Shown here: in pieces, positions 33,401-42,182 of the stretch
Layout: each line of letters opens with the position of its first letter
Numbering within the stretch: the stretch's first letter is position 1
Source: Pseudomarimonas arenosa
Lineage (GTDB): Bacteria; Pseudomonadota; Gammaproteobacteria; Xanthomonadales; Xanthomonadaceae
DNA length: 44,941 nt
Reading direction: 5' to 3'
NCBI RefSeq assembly: GCF_014841215.1
Contig: NZ_JACYTR010000036.1
Location: 1 to 44,941, forward strand
The notes under the pieces: model-generated
The model's input: the letters and a program-made list of their open reading frames with translations, nothing else
Databases searched by the model: none
What the model was told of the DNA's origin: nothing
Translations under genes and position numbers: made by a program

Positions 33401-34804
33401 ATGCACACCAAGCGACCGCTGTTCGTCGTGCTGCTGGCTGCCTTCGGGCAGGCCAGCGCCGAGCAGCTCCGCGTCGAACTGGCACCGCTCGAGGCGCTCT
33501 CCGGCCACTGCTGGATCGCCGACTTTGGCCAGGGCAAACGCGATGTCCAGTGCTTTCAGCCGATGTATGGCGGACAGTTGCTGCACAACACCCACATGAT
33601 CGTGGGCAGCGAGCCACGCTACGAAGGCCTCACCGTGTACAGCTGGGATGGCGAGCACAAACGCATTCGCTTCCACTACTTCACCAGCCAGGGTGCCGTC
33701 AGTGAAGGGCATGCATTGCCGACTGAGGGTGCGCTGGTGTTTCCCGAACTGCATCGCAGCAGCGAGGGCCAGCTGACCGAGCTTGAAACGCGGATGACAC
33801 TGGGGAACGACCACTACTCGGTGATCACTCGCCGCAAATCGGGCAGCGAATGGCGCGACGAGTTCAGGGCCGACTACAAGCGACTGCAGGGCGGCGGCGC
33901 GACTGCTCCGCTGTTGCCGCTGAAGCATCAGGACCAGGTCTGGACTCTGGCCTGGAATCGACAGACCAACCAACAATGGAACGCTGTGTTCAGAGCGATC
34001 GACGGCAGCCTCCAGCCAGTCAGCATTGCGCGAACCATCGACGATGACGCTGGCCATTGGCTATGGGATAGGTATCAGGATCAGCTACTGATGCTGTGCC
34101 GCAGTGGCAAGAGCGATCCGCAGCCAGGTTGGCGCGCCTGCCGCGCCGCACTCGGCAGCCAGCGCGCGCTCGTCAACAACCTACGCTTGGGCGATGGCCT
34201 GTGGAGCTGCCATACGAGCGGGGAGTGCCTGGTCGGTGCGCAGCAGGACGGCAGGCGTCGGCTGCTGCGCATCGGCGCCGACGGCATTGCACATGGCGCT
34301 CTGTACCAGGGCGACTGGGAGGATGCCGATCCGCAGTACTCGGTCGACGGCAAGCAACTGCTGTTCCGCTCAAACCGCAGCGGCAGCTGGGAGCTATGGC
34401 TGGCGGCGGCAGACGGCAGCCAGCCGCGCCAGCTCACCAATGATCCGGCCAACGACGCCGTCGCTTCCCACCACTATGGGGGTGAAGGTCCGGCACGCTT
34501 TGCGCCGGGTGGCGACTGGATTGCCTGGGTAAGGCGGTTTCCCGATCGCGGCTTCGATATCTGGCGGATGGACCTCGCCAGCGGTGTTGTGCGAAATCTC
34601 ACCGAAGCCCACATCGGCGATGACAGTTACCCTGCGGTCTCGCCCGACGGCCACTGGATCGCTTTCGATTCCGAGCGGGACAGCGCGGGTGATAGCGAAA
34701 TCTTTGTCATGCCCAGCGAGGGCGGCGACGCGCAGCGCATCAGTTGGTCGCCCGGCGCTGATCTGGCCCCGATTTGGATTCCACTGAACAAGGAATTACG
34801 ATGA
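33401..34804 (+). CDS. Secreted protein with lipocalin-like N-terminus and PD40 propeller repeats
   Basis: 467 residues from ATG 33401. Signal peptide ~1-20. Residues ~28-165 resemble DUF6265-type domains (SGHCWIADFGQGKRDVQCFQ, FHYFTSQGAVSEG). The C-terminal ~130 residues hold PD40/TolB-like blades: PQYSVDGKQLLFRSNRSGSW, ARFAPGGDWIAWVRRFPDRG and YPAVSPDGHWIAFDSERDSA. No catalytic residues seen. It overlaps the following gene by ATGA (coupled), and the set DUF1761 / this / SRPBCC / TonB receptor is tightly spaced, probably one operon. Confidence 0.78.
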   Translation: MHTKRPLFVVLLAAFGQASAEQLRVELAPLEALSGHCWIADFGQGKRDVQCFQPMYGGQLLHNTHMIVGSEPRYEGLTVYSWDGEHKRIRFHYFTSQGAVSEGHALPTEGALVFPELHRSSEGQLTELETRMTLGNDHYSVITRRKSGSEWRDEFRADYKRLQGGGATAPLLPLKHQDQVWTLAWNRQTNQQWNAVFRAIDGSLQPVSIARTIDDDAGHWLWDRYQDQLLMLCRSGKSDPQPGWRACRAALGSQRALVNNLRLGDGLWSCHTSGECLVGAQQDGRRRLLRIGADGIAHGALYQGDWEDADPQYSVDGKQLLFRSNRSGSWELWLAAADGSQPRQLTNDPANDAVASHHYGGEGPARFAPGGDWIAWVRRFPDRGFDIWRMDLASGVVRNLTEAHIGDDSYPAVSPDGHWIAFDSERDSAGDSEIFVMPSEGGDAQRISWSPGADLAPIWIPLNKELR

Positions 34805-35421
34805 AAGTTGTAGCCAAGGCCGAACAGGCCTACGACGAAGCCACCGCCAAGCAGGCCACCGGCCGTTCACTGGGCGAGTGGTTTGCCCTGCTCGATCAGC
34901 GAGGCGGCCCGGCGGCGGGTCGGCGGGAGCTGGGCAATCTCCTGCACACCGAGTACAAGGTCGAGCCCTGGTGGTCGAGCACCATCCTCGGCCAGTATGA
35001 GGCGGCGCATGGCCTGAAGGAGAAGGATGGGCGGCTGAAGGGCTATACCATCTGTTCCACCAAGAGCATCAAGGCCAGCCCAAACGACTGCGCCAAGCAT
35101 TTCGAATCGGCCAAGGCGCTCGACGCCTGGCTGGGCAGCAAGCATCGACTGGAATTCAAGGACGGCGGCAGATTGGAGAACGCTGACGGCAATCTGGCCT
35201 TGATCAAGAAGATCAACCCGGGCAAGAGCATTCGACTGATCTGGGAACAGCCTGGCGTGGGAGAGAACACGCCGGTGGAAATCAAGTTTGCCCCAGCTGG
35301 CGCCAAGACCACTGTAATGGTGACCCACGAACGGCTGCAGACCCGGGAAGAAGCCGACGGACTGCGAGCCGCCTGGGGGGCCGCGCTGGACAAGCTGAAA
35401 GCGCTGATCGAGGCCGCCTGA
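34801..35421 (+). CDS. DUF4287/SRPBCC-fold protein
   Basis: 206 residues from ATG 34801, which overlaps the previous stop (ATGA). The N-terminal ~60 residues (GRSLGEWFALLDQRGGPAAG, YKVEPWWSSTILGQYEAAHG) follow the DUF4287 pattern; the C-terminal ~120 (ICSTKSIKASPNDCAKHFES, IRLIWEQPGVGENTPVEIKF, TVMVTHERLQTREEADGLRA) are an SRPBCC/AHSA1-like lipid- or ligand-binding domain. No signal peptide, cytosolic. It is 3 nt upstream of the TonB receptor start. A role in ligand processing is an inference only. Confidence 0.78.
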   Translation: MKVVAKAEQAYDEATAKQATGRSLGEWFALLDQRGGPAAGRRELGNLLHTEYKVEPWWSSTILGQYEAAHGLKEKDGRLKGYTICSTKSIKASPNDCAKHFESAKALDAWLGSKHRLEFKDGGRLENADGNLALIKKINPGKSIRLIWEQPGVGENTPVEIKFAPAGAKTTVMVTHERLQTREEADGLRAAWGAALDKLKALIEAA

Positions 35422-35424
35422 TCG

Positions 35425-37515
35425 GTGCGCCAGCCAGGCTATCGCCGCTGGCGCGGGGGCAGCGGCGGCGTCGGCAGCCTGCTGCTGGCCGCCGCTTGGC
35501 AGGCCGGCGCGGCGCCAGAACAAGCCAAGGCGGCGGTGTCGCAGAAGGCATCGACACTGCCGCGCGTCGAGGTCAGCGCGCAGGCCGAGCGTACCGCTGG
35601 CGCGGCCCTGCACGAGCGCACATTGCAAATCGAGGCGGGCGACGCCAGCGCCACCGAACTGGCCGACCTACTGGATCGCCTGCCCGGGTTGTACGCGCGC
35701 TCACGGGGCAATTTCGCCCAGGACCTACAGTTGTCGGCCCGCGGACACGGCACGCGCAGCAGCTTTGGAATCCGCAGCCTGCGGCTGTACATCGACGGCA
35801 TCCCGGCCAGCGCTCCGGATGGCCAGGGTCAACTCAGCCAGTTGCCGCCAGGGTTTGCCGGCGATGTGCACTTTGCCAGCGGGCCATTGGCGGCGTTCTA
35901 CGGCAATGCCGGCGGCGGCCTGCTGCGCTTCGTCTCCGCGCCTATCGAGGGTGGCGGTGGCCAGCTCGCTGTGCGCGGCGGTCGCGCGGCACAGGGTATC
36001 AGTGTGCAGTGCGACTGGGAGGCCGGTTGGCGCGCCAGCCTGAGTCGCTTCGAGCTGCAAGGGCCGCGTCCGCATAGTCGGGCGCGGCGTGATCATGGGG
36101 CGGCGTCCTGGCAATGGCAGCCAACGGCCGACGGCGCCATGCAAGATCTGGATGTTCGCCTCGACCACTTTAATAGCCCGTTTAGTCAGGACCCACTAGG
36201 CCTCAGTGCGGAGCAGTTTGCCGAAGATCCTTTCGGCACTAGCCCCAACGCCCAGCTCTACAACACCCGCAAGCGTAGCCGGCAGTCGCAGCTTGGCCTA
36301 CACGGAAAACTGAACACATCGCTCGGTCAGGCGCAGCTGGCATCCTGGATCGGCCAGCGTGCCATCGAGCAATACCTGGCGGTGCCGCCGACAGCGCAGG
36401 CCAATCCGCGCAGCGGTGGCGGCGTGATCGATCTGCGGCGTGATTTCAGTGGCATCGAGCTCGACCATCGATTTGGCCGGGGCGAGGCAGCGCTCAGCCT
36501 GGGTCTGCGCCTGGAGCGACAGGACGAAACCCGACTTGGATTCGAGAACTTCGTCGGCTCGCAACTGGGCGTGCGCGGTGCGCTGCGCCGCAACGAACGC
36601 AATCGCGTCGACAGCGCAGATCCTTACCTGCTGCTCGAATGGTGGCCACGCGATGACTGGCAACTGGCGACCGGTCTGCGGCACAGTCGACTTCGCTATC
36701 GCTCGATCGATCGCTTCGTGAATGTCGACAATCCAGACGATAGCGGACAGCGCCAGTTCACTGCCAGCATTCCGATGTTAGCGCTCGGCTACCTGGGCGA
36801 ACAGTTTCGCTGGGGACTGGCCTGGGCGCGTGGCTTCGAGGCACCCACCGGAGTCGAGCTGGCCTACCGTGCCGACGGCGAGTCCGGCTTTAACACTGAA
36901 CTTCGCCCAGCGCGCAGCCAGCTGCTGGAGGTGAGTGCAGGCTGGCAGTCAGCAGCCAGTGAGCCAGCACTGAGCGCCGATCTCAGCCTGTTCAATGAGC
37001 GCCTTCGCGACGAGCTGGTGGTGCTGCAGTCGAGTGCCGGGCGCTCGGTGTTCGGCAATGTCGAGGCCAGCCGGCGCCGTGGCATTGAAGCCAGCGGCCG
37101 CCTGCGACTGACCTCGGCCATCGAGCTGACCGGCAACGCCACCTGGCTGGATGCGCGTTTCGTGGGGGGTGCGTTGGACGGTCGACGGTTGCCGGCCGTG
37201 GCGCCGCGCTTTGCCCGTCTTGGCCTGCAATGGCAAGGCCGTTCGGACTGGCTGGCCGAGCTGAGCCTGCAGGCCGGCAGCGGCGTGTTCGTCGACGACC
37301 GCAACAGCCTGCGGACGGCCGGCCACAGCCGCTGGGATCTGCGCATCGAGCGCCGGCTTGCCGCCACTACCGGGCAGGCCGTGCTCGCTCTGGGTCTGGA
37401 TAATCTCTTGGATCGCCATTACGTCGGCTCGGTCATCGTCAACGAGAGCAATGGCCGCTTTCTGGAGACCGCGGCTGGCCGCGAGCTCAGCCTGGAACTG
37501 CGCTGGGCCTACTGA
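35425..37515 (+). CDS. TonB-dependent receptor, PqqU/YncD-like
   Basis: 696 residues from GTG 35425, 3 nt after the previous stop. Signal peptide ~1-29. The plug (ATELADLLDRLPGLYARSRG, LSARGHGTRSSFGIRSLRLY, YIDGIPASAPDGQGQLSQLP, GPLAAFYGNAGGGLLRFVSA) is close, from memory, to E. coli YncD/PqqU, which takes up pyrroloquinoline quinone. The D-G-I-P-A-x-x-P-D-G-Q-G-Q run is the strongest link. The barrel ends in LRWAY, with a terminal aromatic residue. Length matches YncD (~700). The PQQ ligand is inferred from one motif and size, so it is only probable. Confidence 0.85.
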   Translation: MRQPGYRRWRGGSGGVGSLLLAAAWQAGAAPEQAKAAVSQKASTLPRVEVSAQAERTAGAALHERTLQIEAGDASATELADLLDRLPGLYARSRGNFAQDLQLSARGHGTRSSFGIRSLRLYIDGIPASAPDGQGQLSQLPPGFAGDVHFASGPLAAFYGNAGGGLLRFVSAPIEGGGGQLAVRGGRAAQGISVQCDWEAGWRASLSRFELQGPRPHSRARRDHGAASWQWQPTADGAMQDLDVRLDHFNSPFSQDPLGLSAEQFAEDPFGTSPNAQLYNTRKRSRQSQLGLHGKLNTSLGQAQLASWIGQRAIEQYLAVPPTAQANPRSGGGVIDLRRDFSGIELDHRFGRGEAALSLGLRLERQDETRLGFENFVGSQLGVRGALRRNERNRVDSADPYLLLEWWPRDDWQLATGLRHSRLRYRSIDRFVNVDNPDDSGQRQFTASIPMLALGYLGEQFRWGLAWARGFEAPTGVELAYRADGESGFNTELRPARSQLLEVSAGWQSAASEPALSADLSLFNERLRDELVVLQSSAGRSVFGNVEASRRRGIEASGRLRLTSAIELTGNATWLDARFVGGALDGRRLPAVAPRFARLGLQWQGRSDWLAELSLQAGSGVFVDDRNSLRTAGHSRWDLRIERRLAATTGQAVLALGLDNLLDRHYVGSVIVNESNGRFLETAAGRELSLELRWAY

Positions 37516-37547
37516 TTCGACCCCATTCTGTGATCCGGCTCACGCAA

Positions 37548-37583
37548 TTCACACACGTGAAGGGGCATCCTTCACACACGTGA
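37548..37583. promoter_or_regulatory. Tandem 13-bp direct repeats upstream of the response-regulator gene
   Basis: Two exact TTCACACACGTGA copies (37548-37560 and 37571-37583), 23 bp start to start, about two helical turns. The first copy also has TTCAC/GTGAA symmetry around ACAC. They end 20 bp before the ATG of an OmpR-type regulator. Such spaced repeats are typical OmpR/PhoB sites, so autoregulation is likely. The site also lies just after the TonB receptor stop. Confidence 0.75.
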
Positions 37584-37603
37584 TTCACAGCGAGGAAGAC
37601 GCC

Positions 37604-38329
37604 ATGACCGCCAACGAAGACTCTGCCGGCTTGATCCTGATCGTTGAAGACAACCGCAATATCGCCGAGATGGTGGGTGAGTACCTGGAGCGTCGCAATT
37701 ATGGCGTTGACTACGCCGGCGACGGCGTCGACGGTCTGCGTCTGGCCGCCGAGAACAGCTATGACCTGATCGTGCTCGACCTGATGCTGCCGCGTATGGA
37801 CGGCCTGGAGCTATGCCGGCGTCTACGCCAGGAAGCAAAGAAATCCACTCCGGTATTGATGCTCACTGCGCGCGACACCCTGGACGACAAGGTGCGTGGT
37901 CTGGAAGCCGGTGGCGATGACTATCTGGTCAAGCCGTTCGCGATCCAGGAACTGGAAGCACGGATTCGCGCCCTGATCCGCCGTGACCGTCGCCAGGTCA
38001 GCACCGAGGTGCTCAAGGTCGGTGATCTGGTGCTGGACACCGCCACCCTGCGCGTCACCCGCGCCGGCCGCGAGCTGCAGCTGTCACCGATCGGTCTCAA
38101 GCTGCTGGCGATCCTGATGCGCGAGTCGCCGCGGGTAGTCAGCCGTCGCGATATCGAGCGCGAGATCTGGGGCGACGGCCTGCCCGACTCCGACACGCTG
38201 CGCAGCCATCTCTACAATCTGCGCAAGACCATCGACAAGCCGTTCCAGCAGCAGCTGCTGCACACCATCCACAGCGCCGGTTACCGACTGGCTGACCTCG
38301 AAGCCGAGTCACAGCGGAAGTCGGCGTGA
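37604..38329 (+). CDS. OmpR/PhoB-family response regulator
   Basis: 241 residues from ATG 37604, GAGGAA upstream; the frame open further left overlaps the TonB receptor and direct repeats. Receiver domain (~10-125): VEDNRN acidic pocket, IVLDLMLPRMDGLELC (phospho-Asp), MLTARDTLDDK, and VKPFAIQELEAR (Lys). Winged helix (~140-235): SPIGLKLLAILMRESPRVVS, SDTLRSHLYNLRKTIDKPF, IHSAGYRLADLE. Its end overlaps the kinase start (GTGA), so the pair is coupled. Probable self-regulation through the upstream repeats. Confidence 0.95.
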   Translation: MTANEDSAGLILIVEDNRNIAEMVGEYLERRNYGVDYAGDGVDGLRLAAENSYDLIVLDLMLPRMDGLELCRRLRQEAKKSTPVLMLTARDTLDDKVRGLEAGGDDYLVKPFAIQELEARIRALIRRDRRQVSTEVLKVGDLVLDTATLRVTRAGRELQLSPIGLKLLAILMRESPRVVSRRDIEREIWGDGLPDSDTLRSHLYNLRKTIDKPFQQQLLHTIHSAGYRLADLEAESQRKSA

Positions 38330-39666
38330 ACTTGGCCGCCGCCCGTGCGCGGGCGGGTCGGCCAGTCAGCGGAATTCGCCGGAAGATCTGGGTTGCCTTC
38401 ATCCTGCAGGTGGCGTCGATCAGCTTCGCCACCGTGCTCGGCGTTTATGGCGCCTCGGCGATACTGCAGGATGTGCTGATCCGACGCGCCCTGACTGACG
38501 AAGCCGGTCACTTCTGGGACCGTCGCCAGCTCGATCCGGCGGCCGATCTGCCTGACACCTACAACCTGCGCGGCTACTTGCTGGCGGCCGATGACCCCGT
38601 AACTCGCCTGCCCAAGCACCTGCGAGATCTGCAACTCGGCTACCACTCGTTGCAGAGCAAGCGCGGCAATTCGCTGATTCTGGTGGAAGACGGCCCGGGC
38701 GGTCGCCTGTACCTGGAGTTTGAGCAGCAGCAGGTGGCGCGCCTGGCGCTGCTGTTCGGCTTCGTACCGCTGGCGGTGGTGCTGGTGGTGATCTACGTGG
38801 TCGCCTTCATCACCTACCGCTTGTCGCGTCGCGCGGTATCGCCGTTGATCTGGCTGTCCGAACAGGTGCAGCAATGGGATCCCAAACAACCGGATATCGA
38901 AGCGCTGCGTCCGGATTCGCTGCCGATTGATGTAGAGGGCGAAGTGGCCACCCTGGCCGCGGCACTGCGCGACATGGCGGAACGCGCACGACACTTCCTC
39001 GAGCGCGAGCGTGATTTCACCCGCGATGCCAGCCACGAATTGCGCACGCCGCTGACCGTGATCCGGATGGCCTGCGAGCTGCTGGAAGCCGACGGCCAGA
39101 TGGACAAGCATGGTCAACGCACCTTGCAGCGCATCCGCGGCGCCGCTCGCGATATGGAGGCCTTGATCGAGTCGTTCCTGATCCTGGCTCGTGAAGACGA
39201 GCGCGGCCTGGGCGAGGAGTGCTTCGTTGCCAACGAACTGATTGATGAGGAAGTCGACAAGGCCGCCCCGCTGCTGTGGGATCGACCGGTGGAACTGAAG
39301 GTAAATCACGAGGTGCAATACGCGATACGCGGACCGCGCAGGGCGCTGGCCGTGGTGCTGTCCAATCTGATCCGCAATGCCTGCCTCTACACCGAAGTCG
39401 GTACGGTGCAGGTTTCGGTGAAACCTCATCGGATCGAAATCGAGGATACCGGGCGGGGCATGAGCGAGGAGGATGTGCAGCGCGCCTTTGAGCCGTTCTT
39501 CCGCGGCGGCGGGCAAGGCCGGCAGGACGGACACGGCATCGGGCTTAGTATCGTGCGACGCCTGAGCGAGCGTTTCGGCTGGCCGGTGCGACTGGAAAGC
39601 ACGCTCGGCGTCGGAACCCGTGCGATCATCGAGATTCCGCAAACACTGCCGCCCGACGAATGCTGA
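38326..39666 (+). CDS. Sensor histidine kinase
   Basis: 446 residues from GTG 38326, which overlaps the regulator stop by 4 nt. Two transmembrane helices (~25-48 and ~142-164) bound a ~95-residue periplasmic sensor. Cytosolic: a HAMP-like segment (YRLSRRAVSPLIWLSEQV), DHp with DFTRDASHELRTPLTVIRMA, then HATPase with LSNLIRNACLYTE (N box), IEDTGRGMSEEDVQRAFEPF and DGHGIGLSIVRRL. Normal orthodox kinase. The periplasmic domain has no recognised fold. It overlaps the peptidase gene that follows by 7 nt, which is unusual and implies shared expression. Confidence 0.95.
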   Translation: MNLAAARARAGRPVSGIRRKIWVAFILQVASISFATVLGVYGASAILQDVLIRRALTDEAGHFWDRRQLDPAADLPDTYNLRGYLLAADDPVTRLPKHLRDLQLGYHSLQSKRGNSLILVEDGPGGRLYLEFEQQQVARLALLFGFVPLAVVLVVIYVVAFITYRLSRRAVSPLIWLSEQVQQWDPKQPDIEALRPDSLPIDVEGEVATLAAALRDMAERARHFLERERDFTRDASHELRTPLTVIRMACELLEADGQMDKHGQRTLQRIRGAARDMEALIESFLILAREDERGLGEECFVANELIDEEVDKAAPLLWDRPVELKVNHEVQYAIRGPRRALAVVLSNLIRNACLYTEVGTVQVSVKPHRIEIEDTGRGMSEEDVQRAFEPFFRGGGQGRQDGHGIGLSIVRRLSERFGWPVRLESTLGVGTRAIIEIPQTLPPDEC

Positions 39667-40679
39667 TCCCACTGTTTCGACGTCAAGTACTGAGCTGCTG
39701 TCTGTTCGGTGCCATCGGCTGCGCTCTCCAGGCCCAGGCGGCGCAGCCAGCTTCACCGAATTCGTATGCCATCGCCCTGCACGGCGGGGCCGGAACCATC
39801 AGCCGCGAGCAGCTCAGCGCGGCACAGGAAGCCGCCATCCGCGCCGACCTGAATGTCGCACTGGATGCCGCAGAGACGATTCTCGCCCAGGCCGGTAGCG
39901 CCCTGGATGCTGCCGAAGCAGCCGTGGTGATTCTCGAGGACTCGCCCTATTTCAATGCCGGCAAGGGTGCAGTCTTCAATGCCGACGGCGTCAACGAACT
40001 CGACGCCTCGATCATGGATGGTGCAACCCGCAAAGCCGGCGCGGTAGCGGCCCTGCATCGGGTCAAGAACCCGATTCGAGCTGCACGGGCGGTGATGGAC
40101 AAATCAGTCCACGTGATGTTGATCGGCGATGGCGCCGAAGCCTTTGCCAGATCGACTGGTATCGAGATGGTGGACCCTGACTACTTTCACACCGAGTTCC
40201 GCTGGCAGCAGTTGCAGGACGCCAAACGTGCCCAGGCGGCGCAATCGACAGCGACCGACGCCTACTTCGGCACGGTCGGCGCCGTGGTGCTTGATCAACA
40301 CGGTCATCTCGCCGCAGCCACCTCCACCGGCGGCATGACCAATAAGCGCTATGGCCGGGTCGGCGACTCGCCGATCATCGGCGCCGGCACCTGGGCTGAC
40401 GACCGCTGTGCCGTGTCCGCCACCGGCTGGGGCGAGTTTTACATCCGCCTCGGCGTCGCTCAGGACATCTGCGCCCGCCTGCGCTACCGCGGCGACTCGC
40501 TGCAGACCGCCGCCGAACACGTGGTGATGCAGGACATCCCCGCCGCCGGCGGCGACGGTGGCGTCATCGCCATCGACCACCAGGGCAACATCGCCCTGCC
40601 ATTCAACACCAAAGGCATGTATCGTGCGTGGCTGACTCGCGACGGGGAGCGTGGGGTGGCGGTATTTCAGGAGCCGTGA
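39660..40679 (+). CDS. Periplasmic isoaspartyl peptidase/L-asparaginase (Ntn type)
   Basis: 339 residues from ATG 39660. Signal peptide ~1-28 (ends AQAAQ). Family marks: ALHGGAGTISREQL, PYFNAGKGAVFNADGVNELD, and the autocatalytic cleavage site ATDAYFGTVGAVVLD with nucleophile T205, followed by AATSTGGMTNKRYGRVGDSP and IIGAGTWAD. These plant-type enzymes process themselves into two chains and remove isoaspartyl groups or hydrolyse asparagine. A signal peptide puts it in the periplasm. Its start overlaps the kinase end by 7 nt; the stop codon lies in an inverted repeat arm. Confidence 0.93.
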   Translation: MLIPLFRRQVLSCCLFGAIGCALQAQAAQPASPNSYAIALHGGAGTISREQLSAAQEAAIRADLNVALDAAETILAQAGSALDAAEAAVVILEDSPYFNAGKGAVFNADGVNELDASIMDGATRKAGAVAALHRVKNPIRAARAVMDKSVHVMLIGDGAEAFARSTGIEMVDPDYFHTEFRWQQLQDAKRAQAAQSTATDAYFGTVGAVVLDQHGHLAAATSTGGMTNKRYGRVGDSPIIGAGTWADDRCAVSATGWGEFYIRLGVAQDICARLRYRGDSLQTAAEHVVMQDIPAAGGDGGVIAIDHQGNIALPFNTKGMYRAWLTRDGERGVAVFQEP

Positions 40680-40809
40680 TTGGTGATTCGTGATTAGTGA
40701 TTGGTAAGGGCAAACGCCGGCACCCTGAGACGTTTGAGTCACTTCTCAACGCTGAATCTTGCCCAAGCGCGCTCTTGCGAATCACTAATCACGTATCACC
40801 AATCACGGC
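40673..40809. repeat. 32-bp imperfect inverted repeat flanking the metK leader
   Basis: Arms 40673-40704 and 40778-40809 match at 30 of 32 positions as reverse complements. Each holds GTGATTGGTGAT and GTGATTAGTGATT type internal repeats. The loop is 73 nt. The first arm contains the peptidase stop codon, the second ends 63 bp before metK. It may be a transcription end structure or an inserted short repeat element. Confidence 0.9.
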
Positions 40810-40872
40810 TTTCTGCTACCATCCGCGCCCGCGTTTCCATCCTTTCATCCGAATCAAAGGATATATCCACCG

Positions 40873-42087
40873 ATGAGCAACAACTTCCTCTTCACTTCCG
40901 AGTCGGTCTCCGAAGGTCATCCGGACAAGGTCGCCGACCAGATTTCCGATGCCGTGCTGGACGCCATCCTGGCTCAGGATCCGCGCGCCCGGGTGGCCTG
41001 CGAGACCCTGGTGAAGACCGGTGTCGCTATCGTCGCCGGTGAAGTCACCACCACGGCCTGGGTGGATCTGGAAGCCCTGACCCGCAAGGTGATTCTGGAC
41101 ATCGGCTACAACAGCTCGCATGTCGGTTTCGACGGTGAGACCTGTGGTGTATTGAATCTGATCGGCAAGCAGTCACCCGACATCAACCAGGGCGTCGATC
41201 GCAAGAAGCCGGAAGAGCAAGGCGCGGGCGACCAGGGCCTGATGTTCGGTTACGCCACCAATGAGACCAAGGAATACATGCCGGCGGCGATCTATTACTC
41301 GCATCGCCTGGTGGAGAAGCAGGCCAAGGTGCGCAAGGCGAAGAAGTCGCCGCTGCCCTGGCTGCGTCCGGATGCCAAGTCGCAGGTCACCCTGCGCTAT
41401 GAGAATGGCAAGGCCATTGCGATTGATGCGGTCGTGCTTAGCACCCAGCACAACCCGGATATCAAGCAGAAGGATCTGATCGAAGCGGTACGCGAGGAAA
41501 TCATCAAGCCGGTGCTGCCGGCCAAGCTGCTGCACAAGGGCACCAAGTTCCACATCAACCCGACCGGCAAGTTCGTGATCGGCGGCCCGGTGGGCGACTG
41601 TGGCCTGACCGGCCGCAAGATCATCGTCGACACCTATGGCGGTTGGGCCCGTCACGGCGGCGGCGCGTTCTCCGGCAAGGATCCGTCCAAGGTCGACCGT
41701 TCAGCCGCCTATGCAGCGCGTTATGTGGCCAAGAACGTGGTCGCTGCCGGTCTGGCCGATCGCTGCGAAGTGCAGGTCAGCTATGCCATCGGCGTGGCCG
41801 AACCGACCTCGATTTCGGTCACCACGTTCGGCACCGGCAAGCTCAGCGACGACAAGATCGAAAAGCTGATCCGCAAGCATTTCGACCTGCGCCCATACGG
41901 CATTCTGAAGATGCTCGACCTGGTGCACCCGATGTATCAGGCCACGGCGGCCTACGGCCATTTCGGCCGCGCTCCCTACGAGTTCGAATACGTGCGCGAT
42001 GGCAAGACCATCAAGGCAACCGCCTTCTCCTGGGAAAAGACCGACCGCGCCGAAGCGCTGCGCGCAGATTCGGGCTTGAAGGGCTGA
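40873..42087 (+). CDS. metK: S-adenosylmethionine synthetase
   Basis: 404 residues from ATG 40873 with AAAGGA upstream. Three-domain MetK pattern: [61 protein letters not shown], and [20 protein letters not shown]. It makes AdoMet and PPi+Pi from methionine and ATP in the cytosol. Full length. It is a reliable housekeeping anchor. A rho-independent terminator follows at 42140. Confidence 0.98.
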   Translation: MSNNFLFTSESVSEGHPDKVADQISDAVLDAILAQDPRARVACETLVKTGVAIVAGEVTTTAWVDLEALTRKVILDIGYNSSHVGFDGETCGVLNLIGKQSPDINQGVDRKKPEEQGAGDQGLMFGYATNETKEYMPAAIYYSHRLVEKQAKVRKAKKSPLPWLRPDAKSQVTLRYENGKAIAIDAVVLSTQHNPDIKQKDLIEAVREEIIKPVLPAKLLHKGTKFHINPTGKFVIGGPVGDCGLTGRKIIVDTYGGWARHGGGAFSGKDPSKVDRSAAYAARYVAKNVVAAGLADRCEVQVSYAIGVAEPTSISVTTFGTGKLSDDKIEKLIRKHFDLRPYGILKMLDLVHPMYQATAAYGHFGRAPYEFEYVRDGKTIKATAFSWEKTDRAEALRADSGLKG

Positions 42088-42139
42088 ATCACCTTCTAGC
42101 GGTGGGCCACGGCCACCCTACGAATTTACCTGTTAAGTG

Positions 42140-42170
42140 ACGGGCCGCTTGCTGCGGCCCGTTTGCTTTT
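42140..42170 (+). terminator. metK rho-independent terminator
   Basis: ACGGGCCGC and GCGGCCCGT form a 9-bp stem with a TTGCT loop, followed by TTGCTTTT. It starts 52 bp after the metK stop codon and lies 12 bp from the end of the convergent gene. Confidence 0.88.
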
Positions 42171-42182
42171 GCTCGGGTCCGT

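Noticed and set aside
38281-39756. 491-residue minus-strand open frame
   Set aside because: Complete overlap with the histidine kinase, which has all catalytic boxes. A high-GC codon-position artefact.
41000-41100. A SAM riboswitch or other leader element for metK
   Set aside because: The leader upstream of metK shows only the large inverted repeat; no SAM-type riboswitch core was recognised.
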